From assembly GCA_020445255.1 (NCBI GenBank), contig JAGRGY010000007.1, positions 1 to 57,965 on the forward strand: a stretch of 57,965 bases of DNA, read 5' to 3'. Of this stretch, positions 29,797 through 37,921 are shown piece by piece. Origin of the DNA: Gammaproteobacteria bacterium (lineage in GTDB: Bacteria; Pseudomonadota; Gammaproteobacteria; Chromatiales; Chromatiaceae). The notes below the pieces were generated by a model. The model saw only the letters and a list, made by a program, of their open reading frames with translations. It was not told where the DNA came from and did no database searches. Numbering within the stretch: the stretch's first letter is position 1; each line of letters starts with the position of its first letter. A program made the position numbers and the translations under genes.

Positions 29797-30279
29797 ATGA
29801 CGAGGTACCTGAAATTCTTGCTGGCCGGCCTGATCGGGCTGGCGGTCTGGACCGGCGCCACGGCCGCAGAGACCGGCAGCGCCAAGCAGAAGGTGGTCTA
29901 CCACATCAATGGTGACGACCCGAAACAGCAAGTCGGCGCACTGCGCAATATCCAGAATCACATCAACGCGGTCGGCAAGGACAACCTCGACCTGCGCGTG
30001 GTCATGCACGGTAACGGCCTGTCGCTGGTGCTGCTTCCCGATGCCCTGAAGCACACCAAGGGATTCAAGAACGCCAACGCCGACGCCCAGCAGCAGGCCG
30101 CCATCGACAACCTGAAGATCCAGGGCGTCCAGTTCAAGGTCTGCGCCAACACGGTCAAGGGGCGCATGGTCAACGCCAGCGAGGACCTGTACGACTTCAG
30201 CGAGGCCGATATCGTGCCGAGCGGGGTCGCCGAGCTGGCCATCCTGCAGTCCCAGGGCTTCGCCTACATCAAGCCCTGA
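29797..30279 (+). CDS. Exported DsrE-like protein 2
   Basis: A 160-residue DsrE-like protein with a clear signal peptide (MTRYLKFLLAGLIGLAVWTG, cleavage near ATAA-ETG). The domain runs VVYHINGDDPK to DIVPSGVAELAILQSQGFAY, with the single conserved cysteine C116 in FKVCANTV. It is a paralogue of the preceding gene, and its family motifs are cleaner than those of the other two copies. GGAGG lies just before the chosen ATG. The 124-bp gap upstream may hold its own promoter. A strong hairpin follows at 30305. Confidence 0.85.
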   Translation: MTRYLKFLLAGLIGLAVWTGATAAETGSAKQKVVYHINGDDPKQQVGALRNIQNHINAVGKDNLDLRVVMHGNGLSLVLLPDALKHTKGFKNANADAQQQAAIDNLKIQGVQFKVCANTVKGRMVNASEDLYDFSEADIVPSGVAELAILQSQGFAYIKP

Positions 30280-30304
30280 GCCCACGACCCGCATCAACAA
30301 GTGA

Positions 30305-30332
30305 GTGAGGCCCGCGCCCGCGCGGGCCTCAC
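30305..30332 (+). terminator. Strong hairpin ending the DsrE operon
   Basis: A perfect 12-bp stem (GTGAGGCCCGCG paired with its complement) with a 4-base loop. It begins 25 bp after the stop of DsrE-like gene 2. The T-run after it is short (GTTT), so termination may be only partly intrinsic. It separates this operon from the next sigma/anti-sigma pair. Confidence 0.65.
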
Positions 30333-30393
30333 GCGTTTCCGCAGGCCGGCTGCGGCTGCAATACTCGGCCATGCCAGCCGGTCTTGTAGAGCA

Positions 30394-30897
30394 ATGACGA
30401 AGCTACGTACCGATTTCGACACCCTGGTTAGTGCTCACTCACCTGAGCTTTTCCGCTATGCCATGGGGTTGTGCCACAACCGGGATACCGCCGAAGACCT
30501 GGTCCAGGAGACCTTTCTGCGCGCCTGGCGGGCGCGCGCCGACCTGCGCGACGGCAGCGCGGTGCGGTCGTGGCTGTACACGATCCTGCGCAACGAACAT
30601 GCGCGGCTGTACGAGCGTCAGCGACCGGACGTACACGATCCGTTCGAGCTGCCCGACGTGCCGGTGCGCGGCTACGACACCAGTGCCGAGGCATTCGTGA
30701 CCCGGCGCGCGCTGGCCCGCCTCGAGTCCGACTACCGGGATCCGCTGCTGCTTCAGGTGATTGGCGGCTTCAGTTGCCGCGAGATCGGGGAGATGCTCGG
30801 ACTCAACACCAACACCGTGCTCACACGCCTGTTCCGCGCGCGCAAGGCGCTGCGCGACCAGCTGGGCGAGCACCCGGACCGGGAGGCGGCATCATGA
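30394..30897 (+). CDS. ECF-type sigma factor paired with zinc anti-sigma factor
   Basis: A 167-residue group-4 sigma factor starting at the ATG at 30394. Region 2 contains AEDLVQETFLRAWR, and region 4 contains YRDPLLLQVIGGFSCREIGE followed by TVLTRLFRARKAL. It is a close paralogue of the ECF factor at 5734. A longer in-frame start at 30301 would run through the terminator hairpin and is rejected. The stop overlaps the anti-sigma ATG (ATGA). The shared region-4 sequence suggests that the two paralogues may read similar promoters. Confidence 0.93.
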   Translation: MTKLRTDFDTLVSAHSPELFRYAMGLCHNRDTAEDLVQETFLRAWRARADLRDGSAVRSWLYTILRNEHARLYERQRPDVHDPFELPDVPVRGYDTSAEAFVTRRALARLESDYRDPLLLQVIGGFSCREIGEMLGLNTNTVLTRLFRARKALRDQLGEHPDREAAS

Positions 30898-31691
30898 ACT
30901 GCCTGGATTTCCGTCGTCGCCTGCTGGGTGACCCGTTCGACCGCGACACGGCGTTGCATGCCCATGAAGCCGCCTGCCCGGCATGCGCGGGTTTCGCCCG
31001 CGAGCTGCGCGCCGACGAGATCCGGCTGCGCGCACTGTTGCGGGATGTCGCCCCGCCCGCCGGCATGGCGGAACGCATCCAGCTCGCGGCACGCTACGAA
31101 CAGCGCGCCGAGCGACGGCGCGGCTGGTGGTACGCCGTTGCGGCGAGCGTGCTGCTGGCGGTGGGTGCAAGCATGGTGTCGCTGTGGACGGCCTCGCTGG
31201 AACGCGGCGAGCAGACGCTGGCCCAGTCGGTGCTGAATCACATCCAGGACGAGTCGCGCCACCTGCGCGAGGCACGACCGATCCCGCGCGCGCGGGTCAA
31301 GTTCGTGTTCGAACGCTTCGGCGCCGAGTTGGCCGGCGACATCGGCCCGGTGAACTTCGCCGCCGAGTGCCTGATGCGCCACAAGACCGGCGTACATCTG
31401 GTCATGCCGGGCAAAATGGGTCCGGTCACCGCGTTCTTCATGCCCGGCGAGATGACCGACGGGGTGCTGCCGGTACGCTCCGAGCGCTTCGACGGCCGGA
31501 TCGTACCGACATCGTGGGGCAGCATCGCCGTGGTCGGCGAGAACGGCGAACCGCTGGACGGTATCGGCGAGCGGCTCGCGTCGGCGGTGCGCTGGCCGGA
31601 AAACGGCGGCGCGGTCGCGTCGCAGTCAGACCTGGTCCTGCGTCGGTTCGTCGGCGGCATCGACGGCGCCGCGCATCAACAGGATGGTTGA
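30894..31691 (+). CDS. DUF3379-type zinc-binding anti-sigma factor
   Basis: A 265-residue membrane protein. The N-terminal zinc anti-sigma domain shows H24-x3-C28-x2-C31 plus C3. A single membrane helix spans about 79-100. The periplasmic part (105-265) is the DUF3379-type domain, with segments VKFVFERFGAELAGDIGPVN and HLVMPGKMGPVTAFFMPGEM. It should hold the ECF factor encoded just before it at the membrane until a signal arrives. Its last 66 bp overlap, tail to tail, with the zinc-ribbon gene on the other strand. Confidence 0.9.
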   Translation: MNCLDFRRRLLGDPFDRDTALHAHEAACPACAGFARELRADEIRLRALLRDVAPPAGMAERIQLAARYEQRAERRRGWWYAVAASVLLAVGASMVSLWTASLERGEQTLAQSVLNHIQDESRHLREARPIPRARVKFVFERFGAELAGDIGPVNFAAECLMRHKTGVHLVMPGKMGPVTAFFMPGEMTDGVLPVRSERFDGRIVPTSWGSIAVVGENGEPLDGIGERLASAVRWPENGGAVASQSDLVLRRFVGGIDGAAHQQDG

Positions 31692-31817
31692 ACGGCACTG
31701 ACGGCAGCGCAACAGCTGACTGCCCTTGAACAGCCGCATCCAGAAGGTGCGATGGTAGCGGGTCATGTCGTTGCTACCGCAGGAATGGCACACACGTTTT
31801 CTTGTTATCCAGGTCAT
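31626..31817 (-). CDS. Small zinc-ribbon protein in the molybdopterin operon
   Basis: A 63-residue protein with two CxxC knuckles (C10/C13 and C38/C41) separated by a basic, aromatic stretch (YHRTFWMRLFKGSQLLRC). That pattern fits a zinc ribbon. Its ATG overlaps the moaE stop (ATGA) and is preceded by GGGAG, so it is translated with the molybdopterin genes. The 3' end overlaps the end of the DUF3379 gene on the other strand. A role in molybdenum-cofactor synthesis is suggested only by position. Confidence 0.65.
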   Translation of the reverse strand: MTWITRKRVCHSCGSNDMTRYHRTFWMRLFKGSQLLRCRQCRSTILLMRGAVDAADEPTQDQV

Positions 31818-32329
31818 TGCTTCTCTCCCGGCCGCGCGTCTCCCCTCGCGGTCGTGGGCGATTCGCTGCCGTCGGCCCAGCTCGCGGCCGCCACGTCATC
31901 GCTGTCGCGTGCTTCGACCCAGCGCGACTGTCCGTCCGACATGTCCTCGCGCTTCCAGAACGGCGCCCGTGTCTTCAGGTAGTCAATGATAAACTCACAC
32001 GCGCGAAATGCCTCCCCCCGGTGCGCACTCGCCACGGCGACCAGCACGATCGGGTCCTGCGGGCGGATCTCGCCGACCCGGTGCACGATCCGCACGCTGT
32101 CGAGCTGCCAGCGCCTGCCGGCCTCGACGACGATCGCGCCCAGCGCCTTCTCGGTCATGCCGGGGTAGTGCTCCAGCGTCATCGCGCGCACCCGGTCACC
32201 CTGGTTGATGTCGCGCATCAGGCCGACGAAGCTGACGACGCCGCCGACCTGGGGCCCGGCCGCATACACCTGTGCCTGCTCGGCCAGCGGGTCGAGCGGC
32301 GATTCCTGTACCCGGATCTCGACGTCCAC
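31814..32329 (-). CDS. moaE: Molybdopterin synthase catalytic subunit MoaE
   Basis: Large subunit of molybdopterin synthase, which inserts the two dithiolene sulfurs into precursor Z using MoaD thiocarboxylate. The 171 residues start at a GTG with GAGGG upstream. Motifs are GGVVSFVGLMRDINQG, the HRVGEI loop and the C-terminal YLKTRAPFWKRE, whose K119 and K126 match the catalytic lysines of E. coli MoaE in number. The final 40 residues are an acidic extension. It lies between moaD and the zinc-ribbon gene in a tightly packed operon. Confidence 0.94.
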   Translation of the reverse strand: MDVEIRVQESPLDPLAEQAQVYAAGPQVGGVVSFVGLMRDINQGDRVRAMTLEHYPGMTEKALGAIVVEAGRRWQLDSVRIVHRVGEIRPQDPIVLVAVASAHRGEAFRACEFIIDYLKTRAPFWKREDMSDGQSRWVEARDSDDVAAASWADGSESPTTARGDARPGEKQ

Positions 32330-32340
32330 CCCGAATACCC

Positions 32341-32589
32341 TCAGCCGCCGGTGACCGGCGGGAAGAAACCAACCTCGTCGCCGTCGGCCAGCGTGTGGTC
32401 GTCGCCGGCCATGGTCTGGTTGACGGCGGCGAGCACCCGCTGGTCGGCGGCGAACACGTCCGACCACGGCACCCCGCGCCCTGCCAGCTCGGCGCGCAGC
32501 CGCCCCACGGTCGCGGGCGTACGATCCAGCGTCTCGTCTCCCCGGCCGAGCCGCTCGCGCAGGCTGGCGAAGTACAGCAAGCGGATCAT
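32341..32589 (-). CDS. moaD: Molybdopterin synthase sulfur carrier subunit MoaD
   Basis: An 82-residue ubiquitin-like sulfur carrier ending in the required Gly-Gly, where the thiocarboxylate forms. The family core LLYFASLRERLGRG and DGDEVGFFPPVTGG is clear. Its ATG overlaps the moeA stop by four bases, and moaE begins 11 bases after it. The activating enzyme MoeB is not in the window. The length is normal for the family. Confidence 0.95.
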   Translation of the reverse strand: MIRLLYFASLRERLGRGDETLDRTPATVGRLRAELAGRGVPWSDVFAADQRVLAAVNQTMAGDDHTLADGDEVGFFPPVTGG

Positions 32590-33830
32590 CTCAACAGCTC
32601 GCAGAACGGCAGGAACGCGACCGTGTCACCGCGCCGCATTGCGCGTCCTTCCGGGATCACGACCAGTCCGTTGGCCCAGGTGACCGAACTGAGCACACCC
32701 GAGGACCGGCTCGGGTGGACCGCGGCGCGCGCGATGCCGGCGGTGTCAATGGTCAGCCGGGCGCGCTGGAACTCGCGCCGCTTGTCGGGGCGCGGCCAGT
32801 CGAAATCGGCGACCACCTGCATCGGCTGCAGACGCCAGTCGTCGCGCCCCTGCAGGCATAACAGGAACGGCCGGACGAACAGCAGGAAGGTCACGAACAG
32901 CGACACCGGGTTGCCTGGCGAACCGATGAACGGCGTGCCGTCGATGTGGCCGAACGCGACCGGCTTGCCCGGCCGGATCGCGATCTTCCACATGTCGAGC
33001 GTACCGAGCGCCTCGATCGCCGGCTTGACGTGGTCCTCCTCGCCGACCGAGACACCCCCCGACGCGAAAACCAGGTCGGCGCGCGTGGCGGCGTCGGCCA
33101 GCGCGGTCTTGGTCGCGTCGAGGGTGTCCTCGACGATGCCCAGCTCGATGACCTCGCAGCCGAGCGTGCGCAGCAGACCGCCGGCCGTGAACAGGTTGGA
33201 GTTGTAGATCTGGCCGGGGGCCAGCGGCTCGCCGGGCATCACCAGTTCGTCGCCGCTCGCGAACACCGCGACCCGCGGCCGCCGCCACACCGTCAGCTCG
33301 GCGCACCCGACCGACGCGGCCAGTCCGAGGTGCTGCGGATCGAGGCGCGTGCCGGCGGCGATGATCTCGGTGCCGGCGGCGATGTCCTCGCCGCGCCGCC
33401 GCACGTTGTCGCCGGCCACGATCCCGGTATCGATGCGCACCGCATCGGCGGTCGCGGTGCAGACCTCCTGCATCACGACCGTATCCGCGCCGTCCGGGAT
33501 CGGCGCACCGGTGAAGATGCGCGCGGCAGTGCCGCCGGCCAGCGGTTGCGGCGCGACACCTGCCGGCAGGCGCTGCGACACCGCGAGCGTGCTGCCGGGC
33601 CCGTCGAAATCCGCCGCCCTGAGCACGTAACCGTCCATCGCGCTGTAGTCCCAGCGCGGCACGTCGATGGTGCTGACCACGGGTTCGGCCAGCACCCGCC
33701 CCAGACCATCGCGCAGCGTCACCCGTTCACGATCGTCGAGCCGCCTGACCGCCGCGACCAGGCGCTCGACCGCACCCTCGTACGACATCAGTCCGTCGAG
33801 CGTCGGCGTGCAACTGAGTTCCTCGGCCAA
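32586..33830 (-). CDS. moeA: Molybdopterin molybdenumtransferase MoeA
   Basis: Inserts molybdate into adenylylated molybdopterin. The domain order of MoeA is visible: RWDYSAMDGYVLRAADF near the N terminus, IFTGAPIPDGADTVVMQE, the MPT-binding core VFASGDELVMPGEPLAPGQI with FASGGVSVGEEDHVKPAIE, and the C-terminal barrel. A TTG at 33830 is chosen (414 residues) because GGAGG lies seven bases upstream; a GTG at 33863 and an ATG at 33788 are also in frame. It follows the PfkB kinase gene by 35 bp and overlaps moaD. Confidence 0.93.
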   Translation of the reverse strand: MAEELSCTPTLDGLMSYEGAVERLVAAVRRLDDRERVTLRDGLGRVLAEPVVSTIDVPRWDYSAMDGYVLRAADFDGPGSTLAVSQRLPAGVAPQPLAGGTAARIFTGAPIPDGADTVVMQEVCTATADAVRIDTGIVAGDNVRRRGEDIAAGTEIIAAGTRLDPQHLGLAASVGCAELTVWRRPRVAVFASGDELVMPGEPLAPGQIYNSNLFTAGGLLRTLGCEVIELGIVEDTLDATKTALADAATRADLVFASGGVSVGEEDHVKPAIEALGTLDMWKIAIRPGKPVAFGHIDGTPFIGSPGNPVSLFVTFLLFVRPFLLCLQGRDDWRLQPMQVVADFDWPRPDKRREFQRARLTIDTAGIARAAVHPSRSSGVLSSVTWANGLVVIPEGRAMRRGDTVAFLPFCELLR

Positions 33831-33865
33831 TGCGGGCCCTCCGTTCCGGCTGGGTCGAACCACGC

Positions 33866-34798
33866 TTACAGCGTGATACCGAAAGTCTCCTTGAACCGGG
33901 CGTCGAAATCCGCCCTGCTCAGATCATGGTTTTGGGTCCCGGCATGCTCGATCTTGATCGCGCCCATCAGCGACGCGATACGGCCGGTGATCTCCCAGTC
34001 CATGCCGTTCTGCAGACCATACAACAGGCCGCCGCGGTAGGCGTCGCCGCAGCCGGTCGGATCGACCAGGTGGCGCGCCGGCGCGAGCGGGATCGGGACC
34101 TCACCCTTGCGCGTGTAGATCGTCGACCCGTCGCCGCCACGGGTCACGATCACGGCCTCGACCTCGCGCGCGAGCCGTTCCGGCGATTTGCCGGTGCGTT
34201 CCTGCATCAGTTTGGCCTCGTAATCGTTGAACGCCAGCCAGGTGGCCTGCTCGGCGAACCGGTTGAGGTCGTCTTCGTCGAACATCGGCATCCCCTGGCC
34301 GGGATCGAAGATGAACGGGATGCCGGCGTCGAGGAACTGCGCCGCGTGCTCGATCATGCCCTGGCGTCCGTCCGGCGACACCATGCCCAGCGTTATGCCG
34401 GTGAAATCGCCGACGCTGTTGGCATGGCTGAAGTTCATCGCCCCGGGGTGGAACGCGGTGATCTGGTTGTCATCCTGGTCGGTCGTGATGTAGGCCTGCG
34501 CGGTGTAGCTGTCGGGGATCTCGCGCAGACCGTCGCGGCGGATGCCATGGTGATCGAACCAGGCGGCATAGGGGCCGAAATCGCTGCCCACGGTGCCAAC
34601 CGGCAGCACATCTCCGCCGAGCAGATGCAGATTGAATGCGATATTGCCGGCACAGCCGCCGAAATTGCGGCGCATCTCCGGGACCAGGAAGGACACGTTC
34701 AGGATGTGGACCTGGTCGGGCAGGATGTGGTTCTTGAACTGGTCCTGGAACACCATGATGGTGTCGAAGGCCAGCGAGCCGCAGATCAGTGCTGTCAT
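33866..34798 (-). CDS. PfkB-family carbohydrate/nucleoside kinase
   Basis: A 310-residue ribokinase-fold kinase. The N-terminal sugar-binding signature RNFGGCAGNIAFNLHLLGGD and the C-terminal anion hole with catalytic aspartate DPTGCGDAYRGG are both intact. The sequence is closest in character to the adenosine-kinase-like branch, but the substrate cannot be fixed from motifs. An AGGGA precedes the ATG. It is the first gene of the run through moeA, moaD, moaE and the zinc ribbon, which is unexpected for a kinase; whether it serves cofactor synthesis or simply shares a promoter is unclear. Confidence 0.88.
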   Translation of the reverse strand: MTALICGSLAFDTIMVFQDQFKNHILPDQVHILNVSFLVPEMRRNFGGCAGNIAFNLHLLGGDVLPVGTVGSDFGPYAAWFDHHGIRRDGLREIPDSYTAQAYITTDQDDNQITAFHPGAMNFSHANSVGDFTGITLGMVSPDGRQGMIEHAAQFLDAGIPFIFDPGQGMPMFDEDDLNRFAEQATWLAFNDYEAKLMQERTGKSPERLAREVEAVIVTRGGDGSTIYTRKGEVPIPLAPARHLVDPTGCGDAYRGGLLYGLQNGMDWEITGRIASLMGAIKIEHAGTQNHDLSRADFDARFKETFGITL

Positions 34799-35042
34799 TC
34801 GCTAAATCCCTGGAATAAAAAATCATTCAGGCCGTCTTAGGGGTCCGACACGTGCCGCGCCTTGAGCAATCCGGCGGTCGTGCTAGTGTTCTTGGTTCGA
34901 GTGCAACGGTTTGCTGCGTAAACGGACGCCAGATGTTACCGTATGGGGGCTTTGCATGGCCAAGGTCGCTGATGATCGGCCCCACGGTGACGCGAATGGC
35001 GTCGCACCCGATGAACAAAATAAACGAGACTGGAGGAATCCC

Positions 35043-35357
35043 ATGCTGATGAAGAAACTCGCGCTGGCCGGAATGATTGCCGGGCTGCTGCTGGGCGGCA
35101 GCGCCATTGCCGCCGACAAGGCGAGCGCCGATGCCGCGATCGCGGCCGCGAAGGCGGCCCAGAAAGAGGCCGCCGCCGCAGGTGGCGAATGGAAGATGAT
35201 CGGTGACCTGCTGAAAGACGCCGACAAGGCCGCCAGCGAGGGCAATTTCGCCAGCGCCGAGTCGCTGGCCAAGAAGGCGGAAAGCTACAGCAAGCTGGGC
35301 AAGGAACAGGCCATGGGCCAGAGCAACGTCGGCAACCCGGGCTACCTGTACAACTGA
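35043..35357 (+). CDS. SoxXA-binding (SoxK-like) periplasmic protein
   Basis: A 104-residue protein with a signal peptide (cleavage near AIAA-DKA). A helical mature part of SoxK/SAXB type follows: the pattern AAGGEWKMIGDLLKDADKAA, then AESLAKKAESYSKLGKEQAM and the ending VGNPGYLYN. Family members bind cytochrome SoxXA in thiosulfate oxidation. Here it is alone, with no soxXYZAB beside it. GGAGG lies six bases before the ATG. A TTGAGC-N16-TAGTGT element with an extended TG (34862-34889) is a possible promoter, leaving a leader of about 145 nt. A strong terminator follows. Confidence 0.7.
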   Translation: MLMKKLALAGMIAGLLLGGSAIAADKASADAAIAAAKAAQKEAAAAGGEWKMIGDLLKDADKAASEGNFASAESLAKKAESYSKLGKEQAMGQSNVGNPGYLYN

Positions 35358-35378
35358 GTCAGGTCCGCCTGCCGCTGA

Positions 35379-35404
35379 AACCCCGCCCCGACGGCGGGGT
35401 TTTT
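35379..35404 (+). terminator. Rho-independent terminator
   Basis: AACCCCGCC and GGCGGGGTT form a 9-bp stem with a 5-base loop, followed by a run of five T. It ends the SoxK-like transcript and lies just before the 3' end of the convergent dgkA gene. Confidence 0.9.
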
Positions 35405-35423
35405 CGTTGGCGCGGCCCGGCCT

Positions 35424-35798
35424 TCACGCATAACGCGGGATCAGCACCAGGGCCCACACCGTCGCCGCGAGCGTGATCGCCAGGAACACCGACGCCGAAC
35501 CGATATCCTTGGCGCGTCCCGACAGCTTATGGTGTTCCGGCCCGAACCGGTCCACGGTCGCCTCGATCGCCGAATTGATCAACTCGACGATCATCACCAG
35601 CAGCCAGCTACCGACCAGCAGCGACCTCTCCACGCCTGTCCCGCCCAGCCACAGACCCAGCGGAACCAGCACGATTGCGAGCAGCACCTCCTGACGGAAT
35701 GCCGCCTCGTGCCGATAGCAGGCAAGGAAGCCCTGCAACGAGTAGCCGAAGGCGCGGACGATCCGCGTCAGACCACCTGTCTGGTTGAACTCGGACAT
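35424..35798 (-). CDS. dgkA: Diacylglycerol kinase
   Basis: A 124-residue inner-membrane enzyme of the small prokaryotic DgkA type, recycling diacylglycerol to phosphatidic acid. It has three membrane helices, the N-terminal surface helix with YSLQGFLACYRHEAAFRQE and the active-site stretch ELINSAIEATVDRFG, followed by the KDIGSASV segment. It lies 24 bp after gcvPB on the same strand and may be the last gene of that transcript. All catalytic-motif residues expected for DgkA are present. Confidence 0.95.
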   Translation of the reverse strand: MSEFNQTGGLTRIVRAFGYSLQGFLACYRHEAAFRQEVLLAIVLVPLGLWLGGTGVERSLLVGSWLLVMIVELINSAIEATVDRFGPEHHKLSGRAKDIGSASVFLAITLAATVWALVLIPRYA

Positions 35799-35822
35799 GA
35801 TCGCAGGCGCGCCAGCTGGCCG

Positions 35823-37277
35823 TCAGCCGGCACTCCCGGTCCAGCGCAGATCCAGTTCGCGCGCGGCGCGCACATCGTCGAGGCGCCTGACCGGTAGTGT
35901 GTGCGGCGCTGTCTTGACCAGTTCGGGGCTGCTCTGTGCCTCCGCCTTGATCGCGACCATCGCGGCGACGAAGCCGTCGAGTACATCCATGGCCTCGGTC
36001 TCTGTCGGTTCGATCAGGAAGCATTCAGGGACGAGCAGCGGGAAATACGTCGTCGGCGCATGGAAGCCATGGTCGAGCAGGCGCTTGGCGAAATCCATCG
36101 CCGTCACGCCGAGTTCCCTGGCCTCGCGTTTCAGCGTGACGATGAACTCGTGCGTCGCGCGGCGTCCCGGGTAGGCCAGGTCGAATCCGGCGTCGGCCAG
36201 GCGCCGGGCGAGATAGTTGGCGTTCAGCGTCGCGTACTCGGCGACCCGCACCATGCCTTCGCGCCCGAGCAGGCGGGCGTAGATGTAGGCGCGCAGCAGC
36301 ACGCCGGCATTGCCGGCGAACGTCGACAGCTTGCCGATCGTCTGCGGACAGTCCTGTTCGGTCAGCCAGTGGTAGTCGTGGCCGTCGAAGCCGACCATCG
36401 GCACCGGCAGAAACGGCACCAGGCGCTCGCTGACGCCGACCGGCCCGGCACCCGGCCCGCCGCCGCCGTGCGGCGTCGAGAAGGTCTTGTGCAGGTTCAT
36501 GTGGATGACGTCGAAACCCATGTCGCCCGGACGGACCTTGCCGAGGATCGCATTCAGGTTCGCACCGTCGTAATACAGCAGCCCGCCGGCCTCGTGCACG
36601 AGGCGTGCGATTTCGGTGATGCGGCGTTCGAACACGCCGACCGTGGACGGGTTGGTCAGCATGATCCCGGCGGTCTGCGGACCGAGCGCGACCTTCAGCG
36701 CATCGACGTCGACATCGCCATCATCCAGGGTCGGGATCTCGCGCACCTTGTAACCGCACATGACCGCGGTGGCCGGGTTGGTGCCATGCGCGGCATCGGG
36801 CACGATGATCTCGGTCCGCGCGCCGTCACCGCGAGCGTCGTGATAGGCGCGGATCATGGCCACGCCGGCGAATTCGCCCTGCGCGCCGGCGGCCGGCACC
36901 AGCGACACGCGCTTCATGCCGGTTACGTCCTTGAGCATCTCCTGCAGCTCATACATGCAGGCCAGGAAGCCCTGGCTGTGGGTGTCCGGCGCCAGCGGAT
37001 GTCGCCCCAGCAGACCCGGCAGCATCGCCAGCGAGTTGCACGCGCGCGGGTTGTATTTCATCGTGCACGAACCGAGCGGGTAGAACTCGGTGTCGATCGA
37101 GAAGTTCTTGCGCGACAACCGGGTGTAGTGCCGCACGGTCTGCATCTCCGACACCTCGGGCAGTGCCGGGGGTGCACGCCGCTGCATCTCGACCGGGATG
37201 TCGTCGAGTGCGGGTCTGTCTTTCGGTGCCTGCGCGAACGCGCGCCGGCCGGGTCTGGATTGTTCGTGAATCAGCAT
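35823..37277 (-). CDS. gcvPB: Glycine dehydrogenase (decarboxylating) subunit 2
   Basis: C-terminal half of the split P-protein of the glycine cleavage system, 484 residues. It binds pyridoxal phosphate through K264 in [20 protein letters not shown], and the [14 protein letters not shown] and [16 protein letters not shown] motifs are present. It acts with GcvPA, GcvH and GcvT to split glycine into CO2, ammonia and methylene-tetrahydrofolate. Unusually, tpx lies between it and gcvPA, with 49 bp to tpx. It shares the riboswitch-controlled transcript if no promoter lies inside. Confidence 0.96.
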   Translation of the reverse strand: MLIHEQSRPGRRAFAQAPKDRPALDDIPVEMQRRAPPALPEVSEMQTVRHYTRLSRKNFSIDTEFYPLGSCTMKYNPRACNSLAMLPGLLGRHPLAPDTHSQGFLACMYELQEMLKDVTGMKRVSLVPAAGAQGEFAGVAMIRAYHDARGDGARTEIIVPDAAHGTNPATAVMCGYKVREIPTLDDGDVDVDALKVALGPQTAGIMLTNPSTVGVFERRITEIARLVHEAGGLLYYDGANLNAILGKVRPGDMGFDVIHMNLHKTFSTPHGGGGPGAGPVGVSERLVPFLPVPMVGFDGHDYHWLTEQDCPQTIGKLSTFAGNAGVLLRAYIYARLLGREGMVRVAEYATLNANYLARRLADAGFDLAYPGRRATHEFIVTLKREARELGVTAMDFAKRLLDHGFHAPTTYFPLLVPECFLIEPTETEAMDVLDGFVAAMVAIKAEAQSSPELVKTAPHTLPVRRLDDVRAARELDLRWTGSAG

Positions 37278-37326
37278 GACTCAGGCTTCACTGCAGTGAG
37301 ATCGGGTCGGCGACGGTGCCGCGTGT

Positions 37327-37827
37327 TCAGCCGAGGGCGGCGATCGCGGCGTCGTAGTCCGGTTCCTGGGCGATCTCTGGTACGAGCTCGGTGTACACCA
37401 CCTTGTTGTTTTCGTCGGCGACGACCACCGCGCGCGCCGTGATCCCAGCCAGCGGACCGTCCTCGATCAGCATGCCGTAGTCCTTGGCGAACTTGCGTGA
37501 GCGCATCATCGACAGCGTCTTGACGTCGGTCGTGCCCTCGGCCTGACAGAAGCGGCCCTGGGCAAACGGCAGGTCGGCCGAGACCACCAGCACGACGACA
37601 TCGTCACGGCTGCCGAGGCGCTCGTTGAAGACCTTGGTCGAGGTCGCACAGACACCGGTGTCGAGACTCGGCACGATGCTTATGATCTTCTTCCTGCCAG
37701 CGAAATCATCGAGTCCGACATCGTTCAGCGCACCGTCGACGAGGCGGAACGCCGGTGCCGTGCTGCCGACCGCGGGCAGGTCGCCGTTGGTGTTGAGCGG
37801 ATTGCCCTCGAGGGTTACCTGTGCCAT
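37327..37827 (-). CDS. tpx: Thiol peroxidase Tpx
   Basis: A 166-residue atypical two-cysteine peroxiredoxin. Peroxidatic C60 is in the Tpx motif PSLDTGVCATSTKVF, and resolving C94 is in GRFCQAEG. It removes hydroperoxides with thioredoxin as donor, typically in the periplasm or cytosol; no signal peptide is seen, so it is cytosolic here. AGGAG precedes the ATG. It is inserted between gcvPA and gcvPB on the same strand, with 94 bp before it, enough for a promoter of its own. Confidence 0.96.
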   Translation of the reverse strand: MAQVTLEGNPLNTNGDLPAVGSTAPAFRLVDGALNDVGLDDFAGRKKIISIVPSLDTGVCATSTKVFNERLGSRDDVVVLVVSADLPFAQGRFCQAEGTTDVKTLSMMRSRKFAKDYGMLIEDGPLAGITARAVVVADENNKVVYTELVPEIAQEPDYDAAIAALG

Positions 37828-37921
37828 GTCGATTCTCCTGTTGAGTCGGATGTCATAGTGCCGGTGTTGCACGACCGGCTGTGACCGGGCGCGCGCGGTG
37901 CGTGGCCCGATAGCGTCGGAT

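Noticed and set aside
30301..30393. Longer start for the ECF factor at 30394
   Set aside because: The extension is translated terminator hairpin and does not resemble sigma factors.
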